DNA from: Sclerodactyla briareus | Taxonomy: Eukaryota; Echinodermata; Holothuroidea; Dendrochirotida; Sclerodactylidae | Direction of reading: 5' to 3' | Length of the DNA stretch: 64,000 nucleotides | Assembly: GCA_026419785.1 (NCBI GenBank) | Contig: JAODTK010005896.1 | Span: forward strand, 277,501-341,500 | The notes under the pieces: generated by a model | What the model was told of the DNA's origin: nothing | Seen by the model: only the letters and a program-made list of their open reading frames with translations | The model's database searches: none | In this document: positions 12,045-24,700 of the stretch, one piece after another | How positions within the stretch are numbered: position 1 is the stretch's first letter | How the letters are laid out: each line of letters opens with the position of its first letter | Program-made: the position numbers and the translations under genes

Positions 12045-13215
12045 ATTAACTTGAAAGAGGAATTGCCGTTGTGAAAACCAACATGCTAAAACTTTGCACT
12101 TATCGGCATTGAAAAAACATTTGCCAATCGAAAGACAATTTGGAGATTATATCAAGATCCCTTTGAGCAATTGTAAATCATGTTCGAAGTAACCTCCGAT
12201 ACAACTTGGTATCGGCTGCAAACTTTTTAACTCGGGAATGTACCGAATCTTCCAGATCGTCAGAATACGCCAGAAAAAGTAAAGGCCCAAGAAAACGATC
12301 CTTGAGGAACACCACTAGTGACCTTTTACGAAGGAGACGAACGCCCATTGATGACACCTCGTTGTCTCTATTGAGAAGCCAATGACGAATCCATTCAAGG
12401 ACATCCCATTAATGCCAAAACTCTAATTAGGCAAGAGACGCTCATGAGGAACCTATCAAAAGTTTTTGGAGGTCTAGGAAAAAATTATATTATCAGCACT
12501 GCCGTTGTCAACTGCAAGTTCATCTCCCATTAAATTCTAAGAGATTAGTCAAACAGGAACGATTTTTCCTGAAACCATGCTGAGAACCCGAAATAATCGA
12601 AATAAGTATCGACAAATTTTATGATCCGAATGATGGAATTAACACCTGCAGACAACACTAGTAAGAATCATGGCCTGTACTTACAAGGAGAGACGGCCGG
12701 TTGCCTTATTTGAAACTTGGAGAAACATTTGCTCTCCTCCAATCATCCGACACACTTCTTGCCAAGTTTTATTGAAAATGATTGCCATGGAACAGACAAC
12801 TGGTCAGCAAACAAATTTCCACAAGGAAGGGGTAAACTCCAACGGGACAACGAGACTTACCATTTTGAGACTTCTGCAGTTCTCTTTTATCACATCAGGC
12901 GATACATATAGTACCAATAGGATTATGTTAAATGAAAAATAGTTATTAAGAACGAGGGCCATGTCCTGACTATCGTGCGTTGTAATACCTGGAATCGGAC
13001 AATAACAGTGGAACCAATGCTGTCTTTCACTTTCTGACCCCCCCTAACATAAGAGAAATACGCACGAGGATTTTCCTTCATATTGAGCAAATCTAGCCCT
13101 CTCGAAATTGGCTTAGCATCGAAACAAACGTTTGACAGCCTCAGATCTAAATCAGACAGAGAACCAGTAAAACGAGGAAGTCGTCAGATATGTCGTTTAC
13201 GTTTAATGGCCAGAA
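12045..13215 (-). pseudogene. LINE reverse transcriptase remnant, same family as 4.1-6.9 kb
   Basis: Read on the minus strand this is a second copy of the CR1/L2-like LINE. Around 12290-12210 it gives FLGPLLFLAYSDDLEDS and then KKFAADTKLYR, the RT palm block; the FADD motif is changed to FAAD. Around 12475-12430 the nucleotides match 5938-5990 of the plus-strand copy closely, and 13050-12990 matches about 5375-5420. Stops and frame changes occur throughout. The two copies lie about 5 kb apart in opposite orientation, and both break off before a clear 5' end. Confidence 0.75.
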
Positions 13216-14519
13216 ACACCTCCAAGGAACGTTAAAATTAATAACTCGTTAACTATTCGCAAATGAAACCCTTCCAGAGTAACAGCATTAAATTACCAAG
13301 AAATTAGACAAATCTAAATTGTTGCTGTCGCTAGGCCGAAGCCCTAATTTCCTTCATTTTCTTCAAAGTACTTTTTGCTTGGCATACCTACTTCATGACA
13401 AAGTAGTAATGAGTATCAAAGGTACAGGCTAAATAGGTGTCTTAAAAATAATTCCTCAGTCAGTGACTGTCCGTCATGGGGATTTCGCAAAAAACTGGTC
13501 CCATGCCATTAGGGTCTACACCATCGTAGTAACAGTTAATCGAACAAATTCATGTTTATAATATGATAGTCGTTAGGCTACTGCCAGTAAAAGCACTTGA
13601 CAGCATATTTTAAGTTACCACTTACTTTCCCTCTATTAGAACTGAAAATAAAAATAACTAGATATTCACCTCTTCTCTTTTCAGAGCTGACTCGTGGGTT
13701 GGTTTCATTCATTCGTTCCTATTCCTTGTCAGGGTTCATATATTAGGGTGGGATAAAAATTAAGGTGAGAGTAACAATACGAATTGAAAATGTAAGCCGC
13801 AGGATACTATTCGATGCGAAGAGACACATAACTATTATGGTGCGTGCAATTGATGGGTAGTGCCTAATATGTCCACTGTCTGTTAAATACGTATTCGTCT
13901 TCTTGGACTTCTTGCCTACTGGACTGTGGACGAAGGGGTGGACTTGTAACAGGCACTAAAATGCGACCAGTTGTAACAACTAATCCCACATGACAAGTTA
14001 AAGGACATCACTGAGAGAGAGAGACAGACCAGACGGGTTCGAGACCGCGACCACATGGTGCCGGGATGAAGACCGAGACCGGTCTCGAGCACTACAACAA
14101 CTGCAAAGATCGGTGCATGGTTTGTATCGAATACCGATTTCAGTAGTAATGTTGGGATGATCACGAATACTAATACAACGGCTGCAATAATATCCGATAA
14201 GCCATCTATATATTTCTCTCTTTAAGACCGGACCAGGACGTATGACGGAATCCCGTATTATGAGCCATGTACGAGAGGAAGGCTAAGCCCACGAAGGCCT
14301 ACAATGAAGGAGCGGGCGACGAAATCACAGCGGCCGTCCGGGTCAGACAGAAGTAAGGCTAACTGCTCGTCGGAATTTAAACACTGAAATGATAATGATA
14401 TGATGACCATGATTACAACTTCTTGCTCTTCATTATGTTGCAGGCCCCCAATGCATACTTCACCGTCGATCGGAAGCGAAGCGGAATGGAAAATTTGGTC
14501 GTCGCAAAGTGCGTGCTGG
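13216..14519. other. no gene recognised
   Basis: A minus-strand frame of 94 codons (14258-14542) abuts the AT-rich repeat arm that follows, but it has no recognisable domain. A GA microsatellite and a GAGACCG-type repeat are present near 14005-14090. Confidence 0.45.
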
Positions 14520-14825
14520 ACTTTCCCCCATATTTTATACACGTATAGATTCGAATATATAAACGTTTAAATCGAATTTATGCACTTAATATTCGATATA
14601 TGCACGTATTAAATGCAACCAGTCAGCGTCAGGATTTATATACACATGATATTATTCGAATGATACCCGCTACTAATCGAATTTGCACCTGTATATTCAA
14701 ATAAATCCACGTATATATCGAATATGCACAGCTTTTATCGAATTTATCCACGTAATAAATCGAATATATGCACCTATATCTTCGCGTAATCACGTATTAT
14801 TCCAATATTCCGCATATTGAATCAA
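14520..14825 (+). repeat. AT-rich minisatellite, left inverted arm
   Basis: Tandem array of a roughly 35-40-base unit built from ATCGAATATATGCACGTAT-like words. It opens with CCCCCATATTTTATACACG at about 14526. The reverse complement of the array at 16285-16580 has the same unit and the same outer border (CCCCATATTTTATGCAC), so the two arrays are inverted copies. Confidence 0.65.
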
Positions 14826-15204
14826 CTAATCAAAACAGCGATTATAAACAGACAAATGTCTTCACAGTCGCGCGCTCCCACTATGCAATGGAGTAGTACG
14901 CGCCACAGCCCTGTCGGTGGGCAAGGAACATTGTGATCACTTGGTCACCAACTCGTGTTTGCTCTAGGGCTGGTTTGCAGTAACTGTTCATTGTAGCAGG
15001 CCCGGGGTGGCGAGTGGGGGGGGGGGGGTCCCCATCATTATCGTTTTAGGCTGGGTGCGGCACTGGCATGAAATTAGCTGTTCTATTAAGTCCGGGGTGG
15101 CTTGTTCACCATCGAGTATTGTTCCATGGCCGGGTGTGCCGGAAATCAATTGCGGTAGTAGGGGTGGGAATGTTTCTTCTAGACTAGTTGCGACAAATTA
15201 ATGT
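14826..15204. other. spacer with 13-base poly(G) tract
   Basis: Unique-looking sequence between the inverted arms. The tract at 15016-15028 is 13 G residues. No coding signal. Confidence 0.5.
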
Positions 15205-15550
15205 TGTGTAATCTATAGTTGATTGAATTTTAAATGTTCCGAAATTGTGAATAAAGGTCTTTTCTTCTATGGTATACTTGTCGAGCCAGAGAATCGAACT
15301 TATTCGGGCCAGCAAGGGTGCAGATCCTTCACCCATGTCAGCTGCGAGTCTCTCACCAGGTACAACGGAATCACACGCAACGGCAACTCGCGGCAAATAA
15401 TTGCCTACCCCTCGTTTGTCCCTGCCCAACCCATTGTGCTGAGCGGCCAGCGAGAGGCAACAGGTACCATTTTCAAAGTCTTCGGTATATGAACCGCGAC
15501 CGGAATCGAACCCCGTCTCCCGACTCTACCAAAGTGCCACCACTCATTCC
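15205..15550 (-). mobile_element. tRNA-derived SINE
   Basis: On the minus strand, 15550 down to about 15490 has a tRNA-like head: an A-box-like TGGCACTTTGGTAGAG and a strong B box GGTTCGATTCC within GGGTTCGATTCCGGTCGCGG. It runs into a non-tRNA body and ends in an AT-rich tail near 15205. A true tRNA gene is unlikely because no acceptor stem can be folded around these boxes. RNA polymerase III transcription is inferred from the boxes only. Confidence 0.55.
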
Positions 15551-16284
15551 CTGGAATTATTTTGAAGTGGATTGTCAAAAACGGAAACGAACGAAGATGA
15601 CATGAGGGGGGTGGAGGAGAGTCCGAAGGGTGTATTGAGGAGGGAGGCTTCCCAGATAGAGCATGTGGAAGCGATGGCCGTGGCAATAGTGAGGTGGTGA
15701 TTCCCCCCCCCCCCCTCACTTTCCATACGCCGGGGACCCCCGGATAGACACTGGATGAACGGATGGAGGGGGAGAAGCTGGATCACATATTGGTTGCTGA
15801 GAGGTGTGTATAATTTAATTGTTGTAACGGGGTTGGTGGTGATCCTAGGTCACCCTTAAGTGTTGATCGTGTGTCCGGCTGTGCGGAAATTTATCGTTCT
15901 GGTCGAGGGGACCGATGCTGGATCACCATCTCGTGTTGTTTTATGCCGGGTGTCGAGGAAATTATTGTTCTGCCATGAGAGGCATCCTGAGTTCCTGCAT
16001 TTGTTATCAATGAATTTCGGTCCGGATAATTCGATCACACCACATTATTATTCGTGACATAGAGCTTTGGTTTGCCCAGAGGGTTGCAGTATCGGGTGTG
16101 ATTGCCGATGTGGCCCAACGGAATGGTATTTCGTATCCTCTTTTTGTTGGAGTAGTGACTCTGTGCCAAATGTCCTGAACTAATATACAACCTCGCGTGT
16201 AAAGTATATAGAACTGTGAACAACAAGGAAGTGGATACATACTATTTACTATAGTAATCACAGTTAAGTTAATTCTTAGAACGC
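15551..16284. other. spacer between inverted arms, no gene
   Basis: Contains a poly(C) run near 15704-15715 and otherwise unique sequence. Short frames on both strands have no recognisable content. Confidence 0.45.
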
Positions 16285-16580
16285 CAACATGAACAGATAT
16301 AGTATGTATATATAGGTGGAATATATTCGATTTAATGGCGCATATATCCGTGCTGATTGTTGATTTAATACCTGTATATATTCGAATATAGAGGCGTATA
16401 TATTCGATTTGATACTGGATATATTCGAATATATAGGTGGATATAATTGAATTAATAGGTGATATGTTAATGTTCACGATTGGTTATCGAACTCAAGAGT
16501 GGATCTATTCGTTTTGATATACGTATTATACTTGTTATTCGACTATATATGTGCATAAAATATGGGGCAATGTCCCAGCG
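16285..16580 (-). repeat. AT-rich minisatellite, right inverted arm
   Basis: Inverted partner of 14520-14825. Words such as TATATTCGAATATA recur at roughly 35-40-base intervals. The outer border (reverse complement CCCCATATTTTATGCAC) mirrors the left arm. The unit is itself nearly palindromic around TTCGAA. Confidence 0.65.
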
Positions 16581-19500
16581 TAGCTTCCATAGTCGCTGTC
16601 CGTTCGGTGTCGCCGCAAGAACACTTTGGTGAATTAAGGTTATCTTTTCCGCATCATGCGTCCAAGCCATAGAACGCCAATTGAACCCAACTTGAATTTT
16701 TATTGGGTAGGGTACTTGTTAACGGTGTAAGCGTCATATAAAAAAAACAGGTTCCCAAAAGTTCGACATCAGACATTTATTGCCCAAAATCGTGTCCCTA
16801 GAAATTCTGAGAAGTGATATCGTATTTTGATCAGTTAATATATTGTCCTGAAGCAGGGGCGGCCACCAGCATTGAAAATTGGATGGGGGGGGGGGTTGGA
16901 GTCCCGAGAAAGTCGGGGACCGGGATTGTACCCGCTCACTTAACCCCCTACAAAAATAATCACTCGAACACGTTTTCAGACAATTATAAATTTTGATTTT
17001 TGGGTTTTCAAAAAGTTTCCCCTAACACCGTGGCCCCTCCTCTGTTTGATAGGCATGGTGCGTTCCACTATCTTGGGTCGCTATGTTACCAGCCAGTCTA
17101 TTTTGCGCTGGCAGCAACACTCTTCAGTCGGCGACACTGCACTGCTGTGAACATCTGGTTGCAAAAAAATGAAATCACTGCTAGTCTCCCAGCTGGTGAG
17201 GCGAAGGGGAAATTCAACGCAGCAATCCTCGACCTATCAGGGGCAATCTGAAGTATCGAAATGAATCTATCATCTCCAGCCTATATACGCATGTCCTTCA
17301 CCGAGGAGTGGAATTCTCCTGTAGACATGCCCGGTTTCAATTGCCTAATAGACCATCGCCCTAGTGATTTTCTTCTCCGAGTCCAAACGTACGTAAGTCA
17401 GTATGCTCGGAAATATATATCTCGTCGGATGACTCCATGCTTAAATGCGAAGGCAACCAGCAACTAGGCACGTTGCACAATTGGCAAGAATGATTGCTTC
17501 CTTGTAGTTGCTGCGTATGAACAGTGGTGCGAACAGCGTCTAGCAATGAATCCGGTAGCGATATGCGGTTATTAGGTGGTACTAAAAAGCGTTGTAACAC
17601 TTCCCATTGTCATCATCCCCAAAATGTAGACAAATTAGACCTAACCTTATATCATCTCATGCAATTATGCCTTCATAACTTTGCTTACAGATCACGCATA
17701 CAGCTCGCGAATATTTTCGTGGGAGACCGTCAATTAGGACAATCAGTATAAGCGCGACGCACAGGGAGGCCTGAATAGCGAAACACAGTTTCCCGGAAAC
17801 CGCGACGTCCGTGTGCATAAATACTGGCCCCGTTTGGCGAAGCGAATATTTTTCGGCCTCGCGCGAAGTCCACAATGTTTGGCCAATTCAGCGTTTTTCG
17901 ATAACACGATAATTACGATTGTTTTTTTCTCACAATATCCTTGTTGACGTCACTACATTTTAGTCCTGTCTTCTTCTCACATGACCTCCACCTCAGCTAT
18001 CGATATTGTTTGGTATCGAATACATTAATATTGTCACTTCAAAAATCAAGCAAAATCTTTCCAATTTGTTGTGGGACGATTGCGTCTTGTAACGGACCTC
18101 ATTCTTCTTCGCCGGATGTGAGTGACAATTGTGCCGCCATGCATACGGAAGCTTCGATTTTTCGACGGGCTTTCAGGCGATTCACGATCTTAAACATACC
18201 GTCGTTTGCATATCGCAACAGAATTGTTACACGTTCCGTTTGTCCCGTGTGCTCGGGCCTTTTTGCGGACTTCCTCTCGCATTGGTAAAAATAATTTCAA
18301 GTATTACTAGCGGCGCCCTGGCATTCTGATCATTGTGTGGCACCTTGCCAATGTCATAAATTTCGTAGGCCACTTCCGATTTTGGTGTCATTTAATATAC
18401 GAAATTATTGTAATCGCCGAGAGGGGGTTTGAATACGGCGAACGTAAATGTATCTAACGTATGTACGATTCTACGCCTTCATTTATAACCTACCGCATGT
18501 TTCAACTAGCGGGGCCCGTGCCAGCCCTTTCCTGTTGTAGGGCACTTAAGCCGTTCATTTTGCAAGACTAAGAAATCACACTACTCGGCTGTTATTTTTA
18601 ACTTGACCATACGTCTTCTAATCTGGAGCATTTTTTCAATGTTAACCGTTTTTTATGTATGTCTGTAAACCAATGGCCAAGGTTGTCTGGAAGACAATAC
18701 AACTGCTCTCACCATCTGCTATCACCCGTACTTACAGCGACCAGTGTGGACTCGCCATCATAGCCAATACCAGGCGCTGGAACTGTTATTTATAGAAGAG
18801 TTATCGGAAACTGATAACATGTCAGTCTAATACCACAGACAGTTCGAACCCTTTACATATCTGAGATATAATGTTTCATCAGAGAACAACTGACCATGGT
18901 TTATCCAATCAGCCCTGGGTTAATCTACTGCCAGCGGGCACACCCAACCCTGAGGCAACACAAATGTTTTTGTTTTTTCTCGCGGAGTGGCCCACGATAA
19001 GCGTAGTCCTTGGGTTTGTACCAAACATTAAACCCGACTAACCCTATAGATGGTGACATTTTGGCCATATTTTGAAGTATTCCTGCAAATGAACAGAGAT
19101 CCTTAAAGACAGAAATCATACTCAAACTTAAAGTACAATTATAGTAACCTCCGAAATATTTCCCCTTTTGGTGCTCAAGTAGTGTGTAATTCGTGCTTTG
19201 AGGATTAAAACCCAACAGGTGATCGCTGACAAGCCCATGTGGCCACGTACGAGTCAATGGGCCTTATTAGCTTTGGCATAGCTGCCCTTCCCCCGTAAGT
19301 AACGTGGCTTGAATTGGCGTATTTTCTTTTCCTAGCGAAAAAGTTTACCTGGAATAGTCTCCGGGGCCTTTCTTCTTATTATGGCATCATTTGGTAGGTA
19401 AGCTTTCCACGAAGAAAAAATATAAAAATCACTCGACGAAGGTGTTGGCTGGTTCACCAATTCCCAGGCTGTATGTATGTGAAGTATGATGATGAGTCAT

Positions 19501-20379
19501 TGGTTGCACAATGGCTAGACCTTGCCCAAGTTCTCTTGTCTCGTCTTGCTCATATCATTTCGTGTCACAACTCTGTCGTAGCCTCTATCTAATATGCCCA
19601 CTAATCTGTCCGCAGATCAAGCTGACGGAAAGATCAGTATGGGAAATAGAGGGCGTACTGGCGTGACTGATGACAGGCGACTGGTAAATGAGTGGAAGGA
19701 GGTTTATGAGCTAGGCGCGGACAAACCCGAGAGACTTGTTGAAAGTCTACACAATAGCCCTCGCCAAGAGGAATTTTCCAGTGGGGTGTGAATGAACATA
19801 AAAACGGCATAGCCTCTCTATTTTTGTCCGAAGGAACCCGATCAGCTACCTGCTGCAGTAAAAATGAGCCAGATAGGGTGAAGGGTTTCGGACTTCTGGT
19901 CTTTTTCATGCCTCCATAATCCGGGAATTTGGGGTGAAAAGTGAATTATTTGACGGATTCTGTTTGGTTTTCTCGACTGTCGAGTATACCCCGAAAATTC
20001 CTATCAGTGCAGAATAGTAAGGTATTTCCAGACGAATATGATGCGATGGGGGTTCTTTGGCTCCTCTGGAAGGATCCAAAGATTTTTGTCTAAAAACCGA
20101 GTTTCCTTGACCTTGACCTTGAACCTTTGGCTGACCTCGCAAAAATTGAAAATGAGCACCCCCTCCCTAACGGATACTATCATCAAATTGACGCTACCTT
20201 TCTTCTTTCAAATACAACAATTTTGAAGTCTATTGGTTCATACTTTGATAAATGACTTTTTGAAGGGTGGAAGGACATATTAACTTTTTTATTCACTCCA
20301 TCTGAATAGGGTTAAAGGGCTGTTCACATTTGTGCGATACGATAGACCCGATCGATCGATCAATTTTAATGATTAATAA
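16581..20379. other. no gene recognised
   Basis: Scattered frames of 60-115 codons on both strands with no family match. CAGGGGCGG followed by a poly(G) run at 16855-16897 looks like one terminus of a hAT-like element, but no partner is found. Near 20106-20140 there is a short CCTTGACCTTGACC run. Confidence 0.5.
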
Positions 20380-21125
20380 TTGACCTCCATATTTCGTGAG
20401 AGTACTCCTTTTGATCCTGTGCGTAATTGGAAACTCCTTGCTCCAGCCTGTCGCCTCTGCAAGAATCTGGTGTGGTTGTTCGATCAACACTTGAACTTAA
20501 AGAACACATTCGGTAACATGTGTCCCTCTTGCTGGTATTGCATTCATACTCTTGGGACGCTACGTAAATTCTTGGATCTGCGGGGAAAGTTGCACATGCC
20601 TTCGTTACCTGCCCCTTGACTTTTGTAATGGCTTTTGTAATGCTTTTTGGTCTACCTCTTTCTGAGCTTACACAGCTTCAGCACATACAAAATGCTGCGC
20701 AGGATTGTCACACGTTGTCAATTAGGGCAACATAGTACACCGGTACTGGAAAACCTCCACTGGCTTCCTATTCAGGCCCGTACTTCCTTCAAGATATATT
20801 TGCTTATGTATAAGATATTCACTGGCACCACTCCGAGTTATTTTATAGATACATTGACGCCGTATCAGCCTTCTCGCACATTACGGTCCTCTTCACGTCA
20901 TCTATACACCAAGGCCAAGCGAAGGATAAAAACGTGGGAGAGCGAATGTTCTCCTGGGCCGGATCTTCTTTGTTGGAATGCCCTTCCCAACGACATTTGC
21001 ATGTCACCCAAGTGTTGACTCCTTTAGGTCTCGGGTGAAATCCCACCTTTACTCCGTTTGCTTCCCTTCTTAGGATTTTCTTTCTTACCGCTCAGAGGCT
21101 CTGCATTGAGCGCTATACAAATGCG
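20380..21125 (+). pseudogene. LINE RT C-terminal remnant, second family
   Basis: The 3' part of a non-LTR retrotransposon RT protein. In order: VWLFDQHLNLKN (corresponding to the NLGVxFD block), then LPLDFCN, ALLFGLPLSELTQLQHIQNA, LENLHWLPIQARTSFKIYLL (about 20752-20812), TLTPYQPSRTLRSSS and WNALPNDI. These are classic C-terminal blocks of CR1/Rex/L2-type LINEs. Frames change at least three times. The element appears 5'-truncated near 20380, since the RT palm itself is absent. It differs from the LINE at 4.1-6.9 kb. Confidence 0.85.
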
Positions 21126-23309
21126 GTAGATCATATCTTTCGCGCTTTTAGATATAGGAGTTGGTATAGGAGTGGCGGGGGGGGGGGAGGGGGGTGGCGC
21201 TTCGAGAGGGGCAGGGTAGGAGGCGTTTACTAGAGGGGTCGATCCACGGCTGACGTCTTGACAGGAACTTCACCCTAACCATCATTTGAAGAACGGGGCG
21301 GGAAAATAAACGAAGAAGGCAACGGAGTTAAGCTAATAACGCGGGGGGGGGGGTGTAATGTCGATCTAACGCCAAGTTAATGTTGTCTTGTAGGTCAGTA
21401 AGGAAAGTAGTAAGGGTACACAGGTGGAGCCGTAGGCATCATTTTTACATGCAATGCAGTTGCAAGCATTTTCAAAAAGTTGCAACAGTCGCAATTTCAC
21501 TTTTTTATACTGAAAATTCAATTGTAGACAAACGTTTTGCCATGCAATGGGTTTCCACTGAAAATACATACGGATATTATAGAGGGATAAATAATACGTA
21601 GACATACATACCACGCTACCTTTTTATCGTCACTTGATAATTATCAGTAAATTCAGGGACAGGTACAGAGAGTAGTACTAAATCGAGTCATTATATTAAT
21701 TCAATAAATATTTAAGCACGACTCTAGGCTATCACGAAAGACACGTCTGTAATATAAAGCTGAAAGTAAGAACCCCAATGTCCCCTAAAGATGCAGTAGC
21801 CCATCAATATTGGCATATTTGCTGTGGATAACTGCTGACAACAAAACTAATAGATATTGTATAAAAAGAAGAAAACAGAACAACTTTTGATTGTTTGTTT
21901 TCGAAAGAAATTCAGGCATTTTATAAAAGTACAGACCCTCTCTTTTTAAGCCCCCCCCAAAACCAGTAGGTATTAAAAAAAAAAATTCTACAAGGTCTAT
22001 GATAAATAATTTATTACTTAAAAAAATATATATATTGAGGAGTAAAGTACCAGCTCCCATTTTCAGTTCAATTGACGAATGCTTTCTTGGCTAGCTCACT
22101 TCGCCGTATTCTCGGATACCGATGCTAATTAAGACTGGGTGTCCAACGAAAGGGTGGGCGGTATGGTGAGGCCAAGTAGCTCATGGTTGGCGCAGCTGCG
22201 CGGGTCCCTCGGAGAGTCAGGCGGTGTGTGTTTGGGGGGGGGGGGGGTAGCAGGCTCAGCCCGGTCACCTTGCTCAGAGGAGGCTGAGTGATCGGGGCGG
22301 GGGGGAATGGCAGCTAGGTTGCCTTCCAGCAGCCATTTAAAACTTTCATTATGCGAATTTGTGTGCAGTGTTTAGAAAAAAGAAATGTCAAATTTGCGGA
22401 GGACTAGGAATTTCGCAAAAATCAAAATGGCCGCCGGGTGGGTTGTATGGGGCGAAAACAAAAGTTGGTCTAAAACGATGCCACGCTTCAGAAACGCGCA
22501 AATCACGAAAAAATTAGGTTCGGCAAAAATCCAAAATCCAAATGTATATTGCTAGTGCCCTGTATGTGTTCGGAAGGGGGAGCGGGAAAAGACCGATGGG
22601 GGTGGGGGGTGGGAGGTTGGGACAACCTGTTAGTTAGTCATTTCATAGACTACAGTCGGAGGGCCCCCACATAAGCCTGTGCCCAGGGCTCCCACAGAGG
22701 TGAATCCGGCCCTGATAGTATTTCCGAGGTGGGGATATAATGATACCTCTCACCGTGAGATCAGTATCTTACTTGAACAATGTCAGTTCCATTTGTTGGT
22801 GCAAATTACCCCCCCCCCGCCCCAGATAACAAATTTAATAATTATATATGGGGTACTGTCCTCAAGTAGTAACTGGCGAAAACGCAATTCGAAATCGACA
22901 CGGTGTATCAGCACAGTGATATGCGGAAGTAACATTATGGTCGATTTACTGCTAGGCGATTGTTGGTGAGATCACATGTAAAATGGCATTGTTCATCATT
23001 CAGCCGGCGGTCACGTGACGACTGTGCCTCTCCATTAGTGTAGATGAGGTAGGTGATCCTGTGGGAAACCACGCTCGACTTATAATTGAACAATTGAACT
23101 GATATTGTCTATAGATGGTCAGTACTCCCTTATTTCATGTGCGATGCCCTGTTTGAGCTGTAGTTTGTACGACCCTTCGGTCGTGGAAGACTATAGAGGA
23201 GTCACTACAGACGTTGAACAGAACGGAGTACCACCCGTTCTCTTCGGAGAGTGTTTAAAGGCAAATTCCAGCCAAATAAATACTCTTCTTGGTATATTGT
23301 TAAAGAGAA
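21126..23309. other. no gene; G-rich tracts and one unpaired transposon end
   Basis: Poly(G) tracts occur near 21178-21190, 21343-21353 and 22234-22247 (14 G). At 22680-22714 the sequence runs AGAGGTGAATCCGGCCCTG, a typical right terminus of hAT-like non-autonomous elements. A matching left end was not found. No coding evidence. Confidence 0.45.
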
Positions 23310-23670
23310 TGAAAAATCATTCAGATTCACTTGTTCCAGTTTATAGCATGTTCGGTTGGAAGATACAGCTTCCTAAAATTTCATATAACTCGGTGATTGG
23401 CACAACTGGCGAACTGGCAACCTTTTACGAATTGTCATAGTCGAGAGAAGGATATTGGCCTTCTCTATGGTCATTATCTACCAATTATAAGAAAACAGTT
23501 GGACATATTTCTTAACGTGTTCTTCAAAATTGGTAGATATGACGTCATCAAATGTTGCCAATTTGCAAAATTGCCAACTTAGCAGTGATGAATTCACAAT
23601 CTTAAAAAAAATTCATACTTCATAACCGAACATGCTATGAACTGAAACAAAGTTTGATTGGCATGATTTT
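23310..23670. mobile_element. hairpin-forming repeat (foldback MITE candidate)
   Basis: Two imperfect inverted arms. The left includes AGTTTATAGCATGTTCGGTT near 23338-23357. The right, reverse-complemented, reads AGTTCATAGCATGTTCGGTT near 23625-23645. Similarity continues outward (TGAAAAATCATT against TGAAAATCATG) and inward to TTGGCA/GGCAAC words. The arms are over 100 bases with a short loop. No coding capacity; the class is unassigned. Confidence 0.55.
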
Positions 23671-24389
23671 CAAATGCACAATCATATGACATTTGAATAT
23701 TTTGCCGTGAGACTTTCTTTTAATGTATTCATCCAGTTGAAACCAATCGTTACAATAATTTACCAACAGTTGGTTAGGCTATAGATTTTACTCTACATTG
23801 ACCACTCAAAATTGGGAAATTGTGTTATAACATAAACCAGTACCTACACTGATAAAAGGGTCATGGCCAGAACGACAAAATCATCACTTCGAACCTACGT
23901 TTGTTTTACATTTTAGATACGAATCCAGCTCCAGATTTTTTGTCGATTTGAAACTAGGCCGAGGACGACGATTATTTTCAATCTCACCTATCAGGAACTT
24001 CTCCGGAGAGACAAGGGGCAGTACAGACATCAGTTAAATGTAGAACCTGGACAGGTACGCCATATCATTTGATATCGAAATTATCGGGTTTAAGAAGCCA
24101 ATTGAGTTATGTTCAAGTCTCGTTGACTCATGCTTTCTCCACGGGTCTTTCTCTTGCTGTACTCCATGCAATCGTCTATATATTGCTGGAACTCTTGTAC
24201 TTGATTTATGTGTCACTGATCTGTATTAATCGCAAATTCACATCGGGTTTTTATTTCAGTAGCCCATGAATATTAGCATAACGCGTGCCTTGAGTGTACG
24301 TTCCCCCCCCCCCCCCCCTGCTGCAATAATGAGGAACTCCGCCAATGAGAGTACACCGTAGCCACATTACGCGCAGGTACGCAGAGCAT
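23671..24389. other. no gene; 16-base poly(C) at 24303-24318
   Basis: A 66-codon hydrophobic frame (24069-24269) has no ITIH-type signal peptide context or splice evidence, so it is not called. Otherwise only the poly(C) tract stands out. Confidence 0.4.
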
Positions 24390-24700
24390 CAAAACAGTTG
24401 TCAACAATGAATAATCTCTAAGAATCTCTAAGAATAGTAACCACCTTCAGGCTCTTTGTATGACATGTAAAAACAACAATCAAGACTGTATCAGAGGCGT
24501 TTGGATACTATTTACGTATGATTGTCGCTGGGCGACGGCGATAAGCTCTCCGTTAGATAAGTGAATAACGAGGTACAAACAAATGTACGTCGGCATTACA
24601 GTTTGTCACCTCCTTTCTGAAAACTGGAGGAAACGTCATGGCCTTCGGGAAAATGCTGATGTGATTCTCCCTGAATTATCATCTTGAAACTAGACACGTG
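24390..24700 (+). repeat. 5' flank of ITIH copy A, duplicated at 46.37 kb
   Basis: Aligns by eye with 46370-46770. Shared landmarks include ACGTATGATTGTCGCTGG against ACGTATGATTCTCGCTGG, then CTCCGTTAGATAAGTGA against TTCCATTGATTAAGTGA, and CTGAATTATCATCTTGA against CTGAATTGTCATCTTGA. This shows that the duplication extends upstream of exon 1, not only across exons. Confidence 0.65.

Noticed and set aside
15490..15550. tRNA gene on the minus strand
   Set aside because: A and B boxes are present, but no cloverleaf or acceptor stem fits, and it runs into a SINE-like body.
14540..16580. CRISPR-like array of regular repeats
   Set aside because: Repeats are variable, AT-rich and without unique spacers, the genome is animal, and no cas genes exist.
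22090..22300. Fragment of ribosomal RNA
   Set aside because: The GC-rich stretch superficially resembles rRNA, but no conserved rRNA landmark could be matched.
24069..24269. Signal peptide or first exon of the ITIH gene
   Set aside because: The hydrophobic frame is too long and Ile/Leu-rich for a signal peptide, has no cleavage-like end and no duplicate upstream of copy B.
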